A stretch of 64,000 nt of DNA, taken from contig JADJVN010000016.1 of the NCBI GenBank assembly GCA_016710585.1, positions 28,102-92,101 of the forward strand, written 5' to 3'. The first letter of the stretch is position 1. Each line of letters opens with the position of its first letter. This DNA is from Saprospiraceae bacterium (lineage in GTDB: Bacteria > Bacteroidota > Bacteroidia > Chitinophagales > Saprospiraceae). This document shows positions 43,137-52,186 of the stretch, piece by piece. The notes beneath the pieces are model-generated. The model worked only from the letters and a program-made list of their open reading frames with translations, ran no database searches and was not told where the DNA came from. Position numbers and translations under genes: made by a program.

Positions 43137-44292
43137 CAATTTAAACTGGGGAAACTTTGATGAAGAAAATTATTCATTCAATGTGGACGAACAATGGTCT
43201 AGAATGGAATCAAGACTTTTGGCAGGAAGAAAAAAACGTGACAACAAATTTTTCTATTTCTTCCTGGCTGCAGGATTGTTGATGTTCTTTTCAGTGGCGG
43301 GATATGTATATATTCCTAGAATGTCAACGTCTAACTCAGTATCAAACAAATCGGAAATAATAAATTTAGAAAATGCTGATGCCGAAACTATTAATGACAA
43401 CAATCTTGTAATATCATCAAATGTGATTAACATCGAATCATCCAATTCAACAAATCAAATTATTCCAATAAACTTCTTGAAGTTGAATCAAAGTTTGCTA
43501 TTTACAAAAACAGAAAATGAGATATCCACTCTACCTAAAATATCTCCAATAATTAAAAATAAAACAAATAAATCATCAAGATTCTTTGGCAGCATAGGTC
43601 TGGCTTATGGACTTTCTCAGAACACATTTAAATTAATCCAATCGGAGAAAACTGATGTTGTGAATTCTCGAAATCTAAGAGAAAAATCTTGGGATGGCAT
43701 AAAATCAGAACTGATGATCGGTGCTATGATTACAAAACGACTGTATGTTCAAACAGGTCTAACTACTGCAAGACTATACACTAAAATAAATGATGACTAT
43801 ACCACATCGACCAATGAAATACTACAAAACCAAATTGTAAAAATTGTTGTTAAAGAAGGCTTACCGAATGATACGATTAGAGGCTCCGTTACCATTACAA
43901 ATAGATCTCGTCATGATGAGAAATATTATAATAAATATTCATCAATCAGTATCCCTATTCTTATAGGTTACAATAAGACTTTGACAAAACATACAAGCCT
44001 TAGTCTTGACGGTGGTATCAATGTATCACTTCTAAATCAAAATGAAGGCTATATTCCTAGGTCTTTCACATCTCCAGATAATATTGCAATATCTAGTTTA
44101 AACCAGCCTACAAAAGGAATTATAAGTTTACGAACTAATGCAAGTTACAATTATCACTTTTCATCAAAAACAATGTTGAGTGCAGGATTAGGAATCGAAC
44201 AAGATATTAACTCAAGGATCAATGAGCTTGAAGGTTATTCTCAGAAATTTAGATTCATCAACCTTAATACGCGCTTAGTGCGAAGATTCTAA
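43117..44292 (+). CDS. Dual-membrane anti-sigma-factor-like protein (Dma-type)
   Basis: 391 residues from MKDRKFDNLN; the in-frame 43096 start is less likely. There is no N-terminal signal peptide. Residues 1-44 are a charged cytoplasmic segment (EEN...DEQWSRMESRLLAGRKK). About 45-66 is a single transmembrane helix (FFYFFLAAGLLMFFSVAGYVYI). About 67-155 is a low-complexity Asn/Ser/Ile-rich linker. About 156-391 is an outer-membrane beta-barrel-like domain (FFGSIGLAYGLSQ, LMIGAMITKRLYVQTGLT, SISIPILIGYNK) ending in Phe. This order is that of the dual membrane-spanning anti-sigma factors described in Bacteroides thetaiotaomicron. It overlaps the ECF sigma gene by 20 nt. Confidence 0.75.
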   Translation: MKDRKFDNLNWGNFDEENYSFNVDEQWSRMESRLLAGRKKRDNKFFYFFLAAGLLMFFSVAGYVYIPRMSTSNSVSNKSEIINLENADAETINDNNLVISSNVINIESSNSTNQIIPINFLKLNQSLLFTKTENEISTLPKISPIIKNKTNKSSRFFGSIGLAYGLSQNTFKLIQSEKTDVVNSRNLREKSWDGIKSELMIGAMITKRLYVQTGLTTARLYTKINDDYTTSTNEILQNQIVKIVVKEGLPNDTIRGSVTITNRSRHDEKYYNKYSSISIPILIGYNKTLTKHTSLSLDGGINVSLLNQNEGYIPRSFTSPDNIAISSLNQPTKGIISLRTNASYNYHFSSKTMLSAGLGIEQDINSRINELEGYSQKFRFINLNTRLVRRF

Positions 44293-44311
44293 AACTTTAA
44301 TTAAATTTGAA

Positions 44312-44674
44312 TTAGTACTGATTAGTATTCAGCAAGACTAAAGTGCAAGCCTCTTCACATTGGATTCCATGAGCCTCTGCCAATTTTCTGAATTCGCTAT
44401 TTTCAGTTCCTGGATTAAAGATGATCCGTTTTGGTTGCATATTCAAGATATAAAAATACCATTCCTGTTGTAATGTCGGATTGATATACATTGTGACTGT
44501 GTCAATATCTGTCAGATCAACTTTATCATTTAAAATTTCGATTTGTCCAATCGTTCCTTTTTTGATTCCAAGAGGAAATACTTCATGACCATATTGATGT
44601 AGCAAACTAACCGCCTTAAAAGAATATCTGTCTGGATTATTACTTGCCCCGATGACTATTGTACGCTTATTCAT
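44312..44674 (-). CDS. CoA-binding domain protein
   Basis: 120 residues with a Rossmann-type CoA_binding fold: TIVIGASNNPDRYSFKAVSLL, the HGHEVFPLG-like HQYGHEVFPLGI, DTVTMYINPTLQQEWY and IIFNPGTEN followed by the Cys-bearing CEEACTLVLL. Small stand-alone proteins of this type are common, and their role is unknown. Confidence 0.85.
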   Translation of the reverse strand: MNKRTIVIGASNNPDRYSFKAVSLLHQYGHEVFPLGIKKGTIGQIEILNDKVDLTDIDTVTMYINPTLQQEWYFYILNMQPKRIIFNPGTENSEFRKLAEAHGIQCEEACTLVLLNTNQY

Positions 44675-44704
44675 AAAATAAATACAATTCTGTGAAAAGA
44701 TTGT

Positions 44705-45727
44705 TTATTTTGGAAATTCCTCCCATTGCTCAAGGCGTCGAATGACCTCCTTTACCACAATTTTTTTAATGCATAAACAGGATTCATCGTTCTTACACCC
44801 ATTACAACTTTCCTCCATCATGATATATTCAGCATGCTTACCTACTGGCCCCCAACGCGACGGATGCATAGTATAATATGGTATAAACAATCCTATTACC
44901 CGCTTTCCAAATGCTGCGGCAACATGCATTGGTCCCGTAGCATTTACGACCATACCATCACAATACTGAATCAAATCTACAAATTCATCCAAATTTAATC
45001 TTCCTGATAAATTCAATATTTTATCGTTTAAAGGAGCAAACAATGGATCTAATGACAGCTTTTCCTTTGGGCTTCCAGTGATGATGATTTGAAGTTTTTG
45101 TCTGTTCAATTCAGAAGCCAGATTTACAAAATTTTCCATGGCCCAGTTCCTTGAATTTCCATGACTCAATGGATGTAGAATCAATTTAAAATGATCAGGC
45201 TTCAATAACACTTTGATATGATCAGGAATATTATTCGATGCTTTTAATCCTTGAAATTCAGATAATTCAGATAATGAATATTCAGTCCTAGTAACAAAAG
45301 GTTTTAATATTTTAGCATTCAATTGAGCCTCGTGCAATGGAGATCGCTTTCTTTTAATATTGATTAATTTATTACAATAAATCCAATTGAACCATCGTCG
45401 TGAACTCCCTATTCGAATTGGAATATTTACCTTGTATATCAATCTTACAATATCTATTTTTGGAAAAACATGAAGGCAAACATCAAATTTTTTGAGGCAT
45501 TCTTTTTGATCTTTCCACTCCAACTTTTGCAAATCTTCATACAAAATGATTTCATCGACAAATACAGATTTTTTAACGATTCCCTCAGTATAATTACTGA
45601 TTAAAAATGCAATATTACAATCTGGATAATTTGCCTTCAATATTCCTGCTAATGGCAATGTCAATACAACATCACCAATATGATCTGTGCGGCAAATTAA
45701 TATATTTTTAAAGACTTCCTTTTTCAC
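44705..45727 (-). CDS. Glycosyltransferase family 9 (heptosyltransferase-like)
   Basis: 340 residues with the ADP-heptose:LPS heptosyltransferase fold. The N-terminus is ILICRTDHIGDVVLTLPL, the middle IIITGSPKEK and LSGRLNLDEFVDLIQYCDGMVVNATGPMHVAAAFGKRVIGLF (donor-binding part), and the C-terminus is Cys-rich (CNGCKNDESCLC). It probably adds a sugar to LPS or another surface glycan. Its start overlaps the family 2 gene by 20 nt, so the two are likely coupled. Confidence 0.9.
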   Translation of the reverse strand: MKKEVFKNILICRTDHIGDVVLTLPLAGILKANYPDCNIAFLISNYTEGIVKKSVFVDEIILYEDLQKLEWKDQKECLKKFDVCLHVFPKIDIVRLIYKVNIPIRIGSSRRWFNWIYCNKLINIKRKRSPLHEAQLNAKILKPFVTRTEYSLSELSEFQGLKASNNIPDHIKVLLKPDHFKLILHPLSHGNSRNWAMENFVNLASELNRQKLQIIITGSPKEKLSLDPLFAPLNDKILNLSGRLNLDEFVDLIQYCDGMVVNATGPMHVAAAFGKRVIGLFIPYYTMHPSRWGPVGKHAEYIMMEESCNGCKNDESCLCIKKIVVKEVIRRLEQWEEFPK

Positions 45728-46466
45728 GATATAAATTTTCCAATTTATTGTATTTTTTGAAATTAGCCAATGCCGATTTACTCGCTATCAGCCAGCCAAA
45801 TTTTCCATCCAAAAATCCCAATCGAATAATATAACAATAGATAAATTTATATGCAGCACTCCAATATTTTTTTAAAAAAATGACTCGCTTTCCGGCCTTA
45901 TGCATTCCATTCGCAGCGATATCGGTAAACAACTCAATTTGTTTATCATGCGATTCAATTGTGGGAAATGTGTAATGCAATAAATCTCCCTTAAGATAGC
46001 CCACTTTTGTTTTTATGACAAATGCTTCGTGTAATACATCATTCTCCCATGAACCCTTTGTCCGATCATATAATCTCAACTTTCGGTCTGGATACCAACC
46101 ACCATATTTAACCCAATGTCCACAGTAATTATTCAATCGATTCATATAATATCCATCAGCATTCCAGTTAGATTTATGCTCCATGATACTCTGTGTTAAT
46201 TCTTCACTCAAGACTTCATCTGCATCCAAGGAAAGAATAAAATCATGACTTGCTTTTAGATTAGCAAAATTTTTTTGTGCTTTATAGCCTAAAAATTCTT
46301 GCTTAAATATTCTTGCATTATATTTTTCTGCGATGGGTATTGTTCCGTCTGTAGAGTAAGAATCAACTATTATAATTTCATCTGCAATCGTCTTCACTGA
46401 ATCCAAGCATCTTGCAATATTTTTTTCTTCATTGTAAGTAATGATGACTACAGATAACTTAATCAT
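45708..46466 (-). CDS. Glycosyltransferase family 2
   Basis: About 252 residues from MIKLSVVIITYNEEKNIARC. It has GT-A fold signs: IIIVDSYSTDGT, then ILSLDADEVLSEEL with the DxD motif. The C-terminal half has amphipathic or hydrophobic helices (FIYCYIIRLGFLDGKFGWLIA), as in WaaE/KdtX-like LPS core beta-glucosyltransferases. Start chosen at the inner Met. Neighbour of a family 9 transferase, hence LPS core or surface glycan synthesis (inference). Confidence 0.88.
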   Translation of the reverse strand: MIKLSVVIITYNEEKNIARCLDSVKTIADEIIIVDSYSTDGTIPIAEKYNARIFKQEFLGYKAQKNFANLKASHDFILSLDADEVLSEELTQSIMEHKSNWNADGYYMNRLNNYCGHWVKYGGWYPDRKLRLYDRTKGSWENDVLHEAFVIKTKVGYLKGDLLHYTFPTIESHDKQIELFTDIAANGMHKAGKRVIFLKKYWSAAYKFIYCYIIRLGFLDGKFGWLIASKSALANFKKYNKLENLYREKGSL

Positions 46467-46543
46467 ATAAATATTGACGATATCATGCACAAAAATAAAA
46501 AAAAATAAAATGCTTTAATAGCTTTGTCACTGATTTCTTAAAG

Positions 46544-46993
46544 ATGAAAATATTAATGGTCTGTTTGGGCAATATTTGCCGTTCGCCTCTTGCTCATGGT
46601 GTCATGGAGAAGCTTATTCTAGAAAACAACTTAGATTGGACAGTGGACTCATGCGGTACGAACGGATATCACGATGGCGAATCACCTGATCCTCGCGCTA
46701 TTCGAGTGGCTTCAAATCAAGGCGTCGATATCTCACATCAAATTTCGAGACGCGTGACAATAGATGATTTTATCCAATACGATATTATATTAATCATGGA
46801 TCAAATGAACTATGCAACGCTTACTAAAATGGCACCACCATATCAAAAAGAAAAAATTCAATTTCTCACTGAATTTGCCTTTCCAGGCAAAAACCTTCCT
46901 GTGCCTGATCCATACTACGACAATAAATTTGAAGAAGCGTTCGATTTGATCGAAAAATCCTGTTTAGCTTTCGTTCAAAAATTTGGAAAATAA
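46544..46993 (+). CDS. Low-molecular-weight protein-tyrosine phosphatase
   Basis: 149 residues. The P-loop CLGNICRS has Cys7 and Arg13, and the general acid is in VPDPYYDNKFEEAFDLIEKSC. Family length. It may reverse tyrosine phosphorylation of surface-polysaccharide kinases, fitting the nearby glycosyltransferases, but the substrate is unknown. A TAGCTTTG -7-like element is at 46519-46526. Confidence 0.92.
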   Translation: MKILMVCLGNICRSPLAHGVMEKLILENNLDWTVDSCGTNGYHDGESPDPRAIRVASNQGVDISHQISRRVTIDDFIQYDIILIMDQMNYATLTKMAPPYQKEKIQFLTEFAFPGKNLPVPDPYYDNKFEEAFDLIEKSCLAFVQKFGK

Positions 46994-47153
46994 ATGTTCA
47001 AGGCATTAGTAACATTTTAGCTCTGCAACATTTAAAAACTGTCATTTATCAAATTGAATAGGACTACTACTCCAATATTTTTTATGTAAAATGCGCTTTT
47101 CATTTGGCGAATGGCCTATTAATCTCTATTATTGCATTTAATTTAACTAATTT

Positions 47154-47999
47154 ATGGGTGTTTTTCCAGATTTTTCGAGTACTGAGATCATAATGAGTTT
47201 CTTGACCTTAACCTTCCTTGAGATCGTTTTAGGTGTGGATAATATTATATTCATTTCAATTACTTCATCTAGATTAGCTGAAGAAGACAAAAAGAAAGCT
47301 ACCAATTTAGGATTATTGGCTGCAATGGTCTTGAGGATAATACTGCTTTTTGGATTGGCATTTTTGACAGCAATGTCTAAACCCATATTTGAATTTCACC
47401 TTGATTGGATTGAAGGTGCCTTTTCAGTACAGAGTTTGATTTTGATTATTGGAGGATTATTTCTGATTTATAAATCGGTTACTGAAATTCACCACAAATT
47501 GGAAGCAGATGATGAAGAGAAAGCTACAGGCAAAAAAAATAAACTTTCTTTAAGTCAAGCAATAGTTCAAATTACTTTGATAAACTTGATCTTTAGTTTA
47601 GATTCAATTTTGACTGCTGTCGGGATGACCAATGGTCTAGAAGGTGCATTATGGGTGATGATTTTAGCGGTTATAGTATCGATTTTAATCATGGTTTTAT
47701 TCGCACATCCTGTAGGGAAATTTGTCAATGATCATCCAACTGTGCAGATGCTTGGACTTTCTTTTTTAATATTAATTGGCTTTATGTTGATCGCTGAAGG
47801 AGCTCATCTGTCTCATTTTATGATTGCCCATCAAGAAGTAGGAACAGTTCCAAAGGGATATTTATATTTTGCAATTGCATTCTCTTTATTAGTCGAATTC
47901 TTAAATATCAGAATGCGCAAAAGAATTAAACCGGTTCAACTTCATGGAATCAATGAAGATGCTAAAGAATCAGGATTTTATAAAGCAGATAAACCTTAA
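47154..47999 (+). CDS. TerC family integral membrane protein
   Basis: 281 residues with about seven hydrophobic helices. The TerC signature EIVLGVDNIIFISI is near residue 23 and its repeat LINLIFSLDSILTAVGM is in the second half; the acidic pairs suggest metal (Mn) transport. Members act in metal homeostasis and tellurite resistance. It is followed 4 nt later by a DoxX gene. Confidence 0.9.
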   Translation: MGVFPDFSSTEIIMSFLTLTFLEIVLGVDNIIFISITSSRLAEEDKKKATNLGLLAAMVLRIILLFGLAFLTAMSKPIFEFHLDWIEGAFSVQSLILIIGGLFLIYKSVTEIHHKLEADDEEKATGKKNKLSLSQAIVQITLINLIFSLDSILTAVGMTNGLEGALWVMILAVIVSILIMVLFAHPVGKFVNDHPTVQMLGLSFLILIGFMLIAEGAHLSHFMIAHQEVGTVPKGYLYFAIAFSLLVEFLNIRMRKRIKPVQLHGINEDAKESGFYKADKP

Positions 48000-48003
48000 T
48001 AAA

Positions 48004-48426
48004 ATGAATATTAAAAACTGGTTATATCCGAATACACATGGAGTAAAAGTAGATGCAGTATTATTGTTTTTACGACTATTCTTTGGAGGATTTATTTTAC
48101 TACATGGATTTCCAAAACTTGAAAAATTGCTTTCGGGCAGTATAGAATTTGCAGATCCATTTGGTATCGGAGCTCAAGCATCCTTGTTTCTCACGGTCTT
48201 TGCAGAATTTGTTTGTGCTATATTATTGATCTTGGGATTATTTACAAGATTGGCTGTTATTCCATTGATAGTCACCATGCTTACTGCAGTGTTTATCATT
48301 CATGGAAACGATCCTCTGAGTGACAAAGAACATGCAAGTTTATATCTAATTGTGTTTTTCTGTATTTACCTACTAGGACCAGGAAGATTTTCTATTGATG
48401 ACAAATTGTTTAGATCCAAATTATAA
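48004..48426 (+). CDS. DoxX family membrane protein
   Basis: About 140 residues from MNIKNWLYPN with four hydrophobic segments: LLFLRLFFGGFILLHGFPKLEKLL, FAEFVCAILLILGLFTRLAVIPLIVTM and a closing YLIVFFCIYLLGPGRFSID. Typical of DoxX/DoxD-like quinone-associated proteins. The start was chosen at 48004 because the upstream in-frame ATG (47944) lies inside the TerC gene. Confidence 0.87.
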   Translation: MNIKNWLYPNTHGVKVDAVLLFLRLFFGGFILLHGFPKLEKLLSGSIEFADPFGIGAQASLFLTVFAEFVCAILLILGLFTRLAVIPLIVTMLTAVFIIHGNDPLSDKEHASLYLIVFFCIYLLGPGRFSIDDKLFRSKL

Positions 48427-48450
48427 TTAAAAAATATAAACTCTATAAGA

Positions 48451-49275
48451 ATGTTTAATTTAGACAAGGATATCGTTTTCTTTGATGTAGAATCTACAGG
48501 ACTTCATGTGATCCGAGACCGCATTATTCAGATCGCCATGATCAAGCATTTTAAAAATGGCAATCCACCCCAAGAACTAAGTCTGTTGATCAATCCTGGA
48601 ATTCCGATTTCTGAAGAAGCTATAAAAGTTCATGGGATTACACCAAGTGATCTGGCCAACAAACCTACATTCCAACAAGTAGCAAAAGAGATTTTTGATT
48701 TTATAGGAGATGCCGATTTGGCTGGGTATAATAGCAATCGATTTGACATCCCAATTCTCATGGAGGAATTCGCAAGATACGGATTTGACTTTATAATAGA
48801 CCACAGAAAATTGATCGATGTACAGCGGATTTTTTACAAAATGGAACCGCGCACACTAAAGGCAGCGTATCAGTTTTATTGCCACAAGGACTTTGAAAAT
48901 GCACATGATGCGCTTGAAGATATTAGGGCCACCATTGCAGTGCTTCAAGGTCAAATCGAAAAGTATGAAGGAAAAGACTATACTGATGAAGATGGGAATA
49001 CAAAACCAAGCCCTATAAAAAATGATATGCAGGTCTTGCATGAATTTACCAATGACCTAAAGACTCCTGATGCAACCCAAAAATTTCGATATGATGATCA
49101 AGGGAACATTGTGTTTAATTTTGGAAAATATATTGGTCAAAAAGTGGATAAAGTCATTTATGAAGATCGAAATTATTATCACTGGATTTTAGAAAAAGAA
49201 TTTTCAGCACAAGTAAAAAAACTTACCAAAAAATTATTAAAAGAATATGAAGCTAAACTTAAGAATGAAAAGTAA
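48451..49275 (+). CDS. DnaQ-like 3'-5' exonuclease (DEDDh)
   Basis: 274 residues. Exo I is FFDVESTGLHVIRDRIIQI (Asp, Glu), Exo II is AGYNSNRFDIPILMEEF and Exo III is HDALEDIRATIAVL (His, Asp), so the DEDDh set is complete. The C-terminal ~80 residues form an extra domain (NIVFNFGKYIGQKVDKVIYEDRNYYHWIL) seen in Bacteroidota homologs. Probably acts on DNA or RNA ends; it is not clearly the polymerase III epsilon subunit. Confidence 0.9.
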   Translation: MFNLDKDIVFFDVESTGLHVIRDRIIQIAMIKHFKNGNPPQELSLLINPGIPISEEAIKVHGITPSDLANKPTFQQVAKEIFDFIGDADLAGYNSNRFDIPILMEEFARYGFDFIIDHRKLIDVQRIFYKMEPRTLKAAYQFYCHKDFENAHDALEDIRATIAVLQGQIEKYEGKDYTDEDGNTKPSPIKNDMQVLHEFTNDLKTPDATQKFRYDDQGNIVFNFGKYIGQKVDKVIYEDRNYYHWILEKEFSAQVKKLTKKLLKEYEAKLKNEK

Positions 49276-49365
49276 ACAAAAACTTTTTATTCACTTAATA
49301 TTCTATTTGGCCTCATAGAAACTTTCAAAGAAAAAATTTGTTTGCTAATCATATAAGATATTCTT

Positions 49366-50115
49366 ATGAACGTAAAATTATTAGCTTTATTTATCCTTAG
49401 TTTGTTCATTTCTGCCTGTGAAGATCACAATCATGAAACTGTGACAAAAGGCAATCTAGATATAATTATCAAAGCAAAATATGGCACTGAAGCTTTGGTA
49501 GTAGATCAGAATTATATTTATTTTGGAAATGATACTGTTAAATTCACCAACTTGGAGTTTTTTTTAAGCAAAGTCTCATTAACAGGAAGTCATAGTCATT
49601 CATTAACCAACATCACTTTTGTAGATTTAGACAGCAAACTTAAATCTTTGAGCGAATCAGAAGCAGGATATTTAATACAATTTAAAGATGTGAATGCTGT
49701 AAATTATACAGGAATTAACCTTAGCATAGGAGTCCCAAGTGATTTGAATGCCAAGACGCCAAATGATTTTACAGTACTTGACCCATTGGGTGAACCAGCT
49801 AGATATTGGGATGGATGGAAGAGTTATATATTTTCTAAAGTAGAAGGTAAATATTTGAATAGCCAGACATGCAAATCTGTAGGCTTTGTTTATCATTCAG
49901 GTTTTGATACTGCATTCCGAAGTGTAGAATCAGTAAAACCTATTATAGTCGAGGCAGGTAAAACCACTACAATAACCGTGGAAATCGATTTCAAATCAAT
50001 CTTAGGTAATAGCACAAGCCATATTGATTTTTGTACTGATCCAGTTTTCCATGAAGCCAATGCTTTTATGACAGACTTCATGAATCGTTTTCAAAGTTCT
50101 ATAACGATTAAATAA
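49366..50115 (+). CDS. MbnP-like copper-associated lipoprotein
   Basis: 249 residues. The lipoprotein signal is FILSLFISAC. The mature part opens with a His-rich stretch (EDHNHE) and the MbnP pattern LDIIIKAKYGTEALV, then KFTNLEFFLSKVSL. The Trp-containing block is RYWDGWKSYIFSKVEGK, where MbnP homologs have the tryptophans that MbnH oxidises. The gene ends 7 nt before a di-heme MbnH-like gene. MbnP/MbnH pairs are linked to copper acquisition, here presumably in the periplasm or outer membrane. Confidence 0.82.
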   Translation: MNVKLLALFILSLFISACEDHNHETVTKGNLDIIIKAKYGTEALVVDQNYIYFGNDTVKFTNLEFFLSKVSLTGSHSHSLTNITFVDLDSKLKSLSESEAGYLIQFKDVNAVNYTGINLSIGVPSDLNAKTPNDFTVLDPLGEPARYWDGWKSYIFSKVEGKYLNSQTCKSVGFVYHSGFDTAFRSVESVKPIIVEAGKTTTITVEIDFKSILGNSTSHIDFCTDPVFHEANAFMTDFMNRFQSSITIK

Positions 50116-50122
50116 TTAAGCT

Positions 50123-51220
50123 TTGTCAAAGAGTAATCTCATATTCATTGTCTTAATAAGCATAGTTTTATTTAATTCATGTGGAGATGACCCAGTTGTC
50201 ATTGACGACAGTTTGACAGATTTTCCATACACGCCTGAAGCTTATCCTATAAGTTATCCCAACTCATTTCCTAAGCCTGTAATTCCAATTGACAATCCTA
50301 CAACAAAAGAAGGGGTATTATTGGGAAGGCATTTATTCTACGATCCTATCCTATCGTCAGATAGTAGCATGTCTTGTTCTAGTTGCCATTTGCCTCATAA
50401 AAATTTCACAGATGACATGGCGACAAGTAAAGGAGTGTTGGGGCAATTTGGAAAGAGAAGTTCTATGAGCACTATGAATTCTGTCTATGCATACAATGGA
50501 TTCTTTTGGGATGGCAGGTCAGCTAGCCTTGAAGATCAAGCCTTGCGTCCAGTAGAAGATCCGATTGAACTGCATGAAAACTGGCCAAATGTAGAAGCCA
50601 AACTTAAAAAACATCCAAAATATCCTGAACTATTTCGCAAAGCATTTGGGATTACAAAAAAATCTGAAATAACCAAGGAGCTTGCTACAAAAGCAATAGC
50701 ACAATTTGAAAGAATATTGGTAACTGGTCAAAACTCAATATTCATTAGAGAAAAACAAGGATTAGTTGCTTTTACTTCTGACCAACAAGAAGGCCACGAT
50801 ATGTTCTTTGACCTTGAACCAGCTTTACCTGACGCTGAATGCAATCATTGTCATGCAGCTAATTTATTGACTTCAAATAATTACCTTAACAATGGGCTAG
50901 ACTCTGCGGCTACTTATAGTGACTTTAAAGATTATGGTAGAGGATCAGTGACAAAATTCCCAAGTGATACTGGAAAATTCAAAGCTCCGAGCCTAGTCAA
51001 TATAGCATTAACGGCTCCATATATGCACGATGGTCGCTTCAAAACCTTGGAAGAAGTGATAGATCATTACAATTCTGGTGGGCATGGATCACCAAACAAG
51101 GACAATTTAATCTATAATTTGAAACTTACTACGAGACAAAAAAAGCAACTGCTTGCATTTTTGCACACTTTTACAGACACGAGCTACTACAAAAACCCAG
51201 ACTTTTTTTCCCCTTTTTAA
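50123..51220 (+). CDS. Di-heme cytochrome c peroxidase / MbnH-like lipoprotein
   Basis: 365 residues from a TTG start. The lipoprotein Cys is residue 20 (VLFNSC). Two heme c motifs are visible: CSSCH (85-89) and CNHCH (240-244). The family segment LGRHLFYDPILSSDSSMSCSSC and the C-terminal APYMHDGRFKTLEEVIDHYNSGG are typical of the bacterial CcpA/MauG superfamily. Next to the MbnP-like gene, it is best read as MbnH, which oxidises MbnP tryptophan to kynurenine in the characterised system. Confidence 0.88.
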   Translation: MSKSNLIFIVLISIVLFNSCGDDPVVIDDSLTDFPYTPEAYPISYPNSFPKPVIPIDNPTTKEGVLLGRHLFYDPILSSDSSMSCSSCHLPHKNFTDDMATSKGVLGQFGKRSSMSTMNSVYAYNGFFWDGRSASLEDQALRPVEDPIELHENWPNVEAKLKKHPKYPELFRKAFGITKKSEITKELATKAIAQFERILVTGQNSIFIREKQGLVAFTSDQQEGHDMFFDLEPALPDAECNHCHAANLLTSNNYLNNGLDSAATYSDFKDYGRGSVTKFPSDTGKFKAPSLVNIALTAPYMHDGRFKTLEEVIDHYNSGGHGSPNKDNLIYNLKLTTRQKKQLLAFLHTFTDTSYYKNPDFFSPF

Positions 51221-51494
51221 TTTTTTTTTAAGGAAATTCTTAGTTTTTTTTGCCCAAAAAATACTTTTATTAAAACTTTATAAGGCTCATTTCTAAATTT
51301 ATCAAAATTATTTTACTGAATAACAGTCACTTATAAATTACACCAAATTTATATTAAATATATTTATATATGACAAGGCCATTTTTTTGTACTTGCGGGT
51401 GGGAGAAAAATGTAAGATGTTTGTATCGTGATTGTTTAACAAAGGAAAGAATTGCAATCAGAATGCTGGTAAACGTATCAGCGACCGTAAATTC
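51221..51494. other. AT-rich intergenic segment after MbnH gene
   Basis: T-rich runs follow the stop codon and could end transcription. No ORF or RNA gene is recognised before the box-plus-hairpin repeats that start at 51495. Confidence 0.4.
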
Positions 51495-51574
51495 GGATAT
51501 GTTCATGGGATTATGATTTGTTAATAAGAAGTAGTAGCTTCTTCTAACGGAAACTACCACTTCTATTAACAAAT
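51495..51574 (+). repeat. Box-plus-hairpin unit 1
   Basis: The 20-nt box GGATATGTTCATGGGATTAT (51495-51514) is followed after 1 nt by a long imperfect hairpin, ATTTGTTAATA...GTAG pairing with CTAC...TATTAACAAAT, ending at 51574. The same box occurs again at 51632 before a different hairpin. Confidence 0.65.
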
Positions 51575-51600
51575 TAATTTTCCAAATTCTATCGACAAAA

Positions 51601-51682
51601 GATTCATGAGATTATAAAAGTAAGCTAGTTTGGATATGTTCATGGGATTATAATTGCCGGTTGTCGCCTTCGACCGGCAATT
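51601..51682 (+). repeat. Box-plus-hairpin unit 2 with degenerate third box
   Basis: A degenerate box (GATTCATGAGATTAT) is at 51601-51615. The exact box is repeated at 51632-51651 and leads into an 11-bp hairpin, ATTGCCGGTTG / CGACCGGCAAT with loop TCGCCTT (51653-51681). The hairpin arms share no sequence with unit 1. Confidence 0.65.
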
Positions 51683-51761
51683 TCCTTACAAATTAGCTTT
51701 GGCGCAATGGTGTTCAAACAAAATTTTCTATATAAACCTGTTTTCAAAACGAAAAACAAAT

Positions 51762-51794
51762 CCCGATCAAGTTCTCTTGTTCGGGTTTTTTTTT
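51762..51794 (+). terminator. Intrinsic terminator
   Basis: CCCGATCAAG / CTTGTTCGGG with a 4-nt loop, one mismatch, followed by nine T. Because the upstream ~500 bp has no gene, it implies a non-coding transcript through the box-plus-hairpin units. Confidence 0.8.
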
Positions 51795-51855
51795 GCCTAA
51801 AAACTTATTGCCTAATCATTATTTATTATCTTGCATTTAAATCAAGTTATCAAAT

Positions 51856-51954
51856 ATGAAATCCACCTTTTCAATATTAGTTGTTTTGTTATCTCTCTCA
51901 GATAGTATTGCACAAACTCGAATGAATGTTCAATTCGGCTTAGGTACGAATTAA
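51856..51954 (+). pseudogene. 5' remnant of an exported protein gene
   Basis: 32 codons starting MKSTFSILVVLLSLSDSIAQ, a clear signal peptide, then RMNVQFGLGTN and a stop. This looks like the start of an outer-membrane barrel or secreted protein whose body has been lost. The following ~230 bp to 52186 is AT-rich with no recognisable continuation. Confidence 0.5.
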
Positions 51955-52186
51955 ATTGTCGAATTAACGGAAGAACATATAACTATAGAGGAATAAAATT
52001 TATTTTAAAGATATGAGACTATACCTAAATTGGCTTTAAGCTTAAAATTAGTTCAACATAACATTTGACTATATTAAAGTCATAATATTCATAAGCAAGT
52101 AAGCTCGGTATTGAAGCGATTGATTAATAATTCTTTCCCAGTAACATTAAGTGATTTAAATTCGTTATTGTACAAATAGCAATAAA

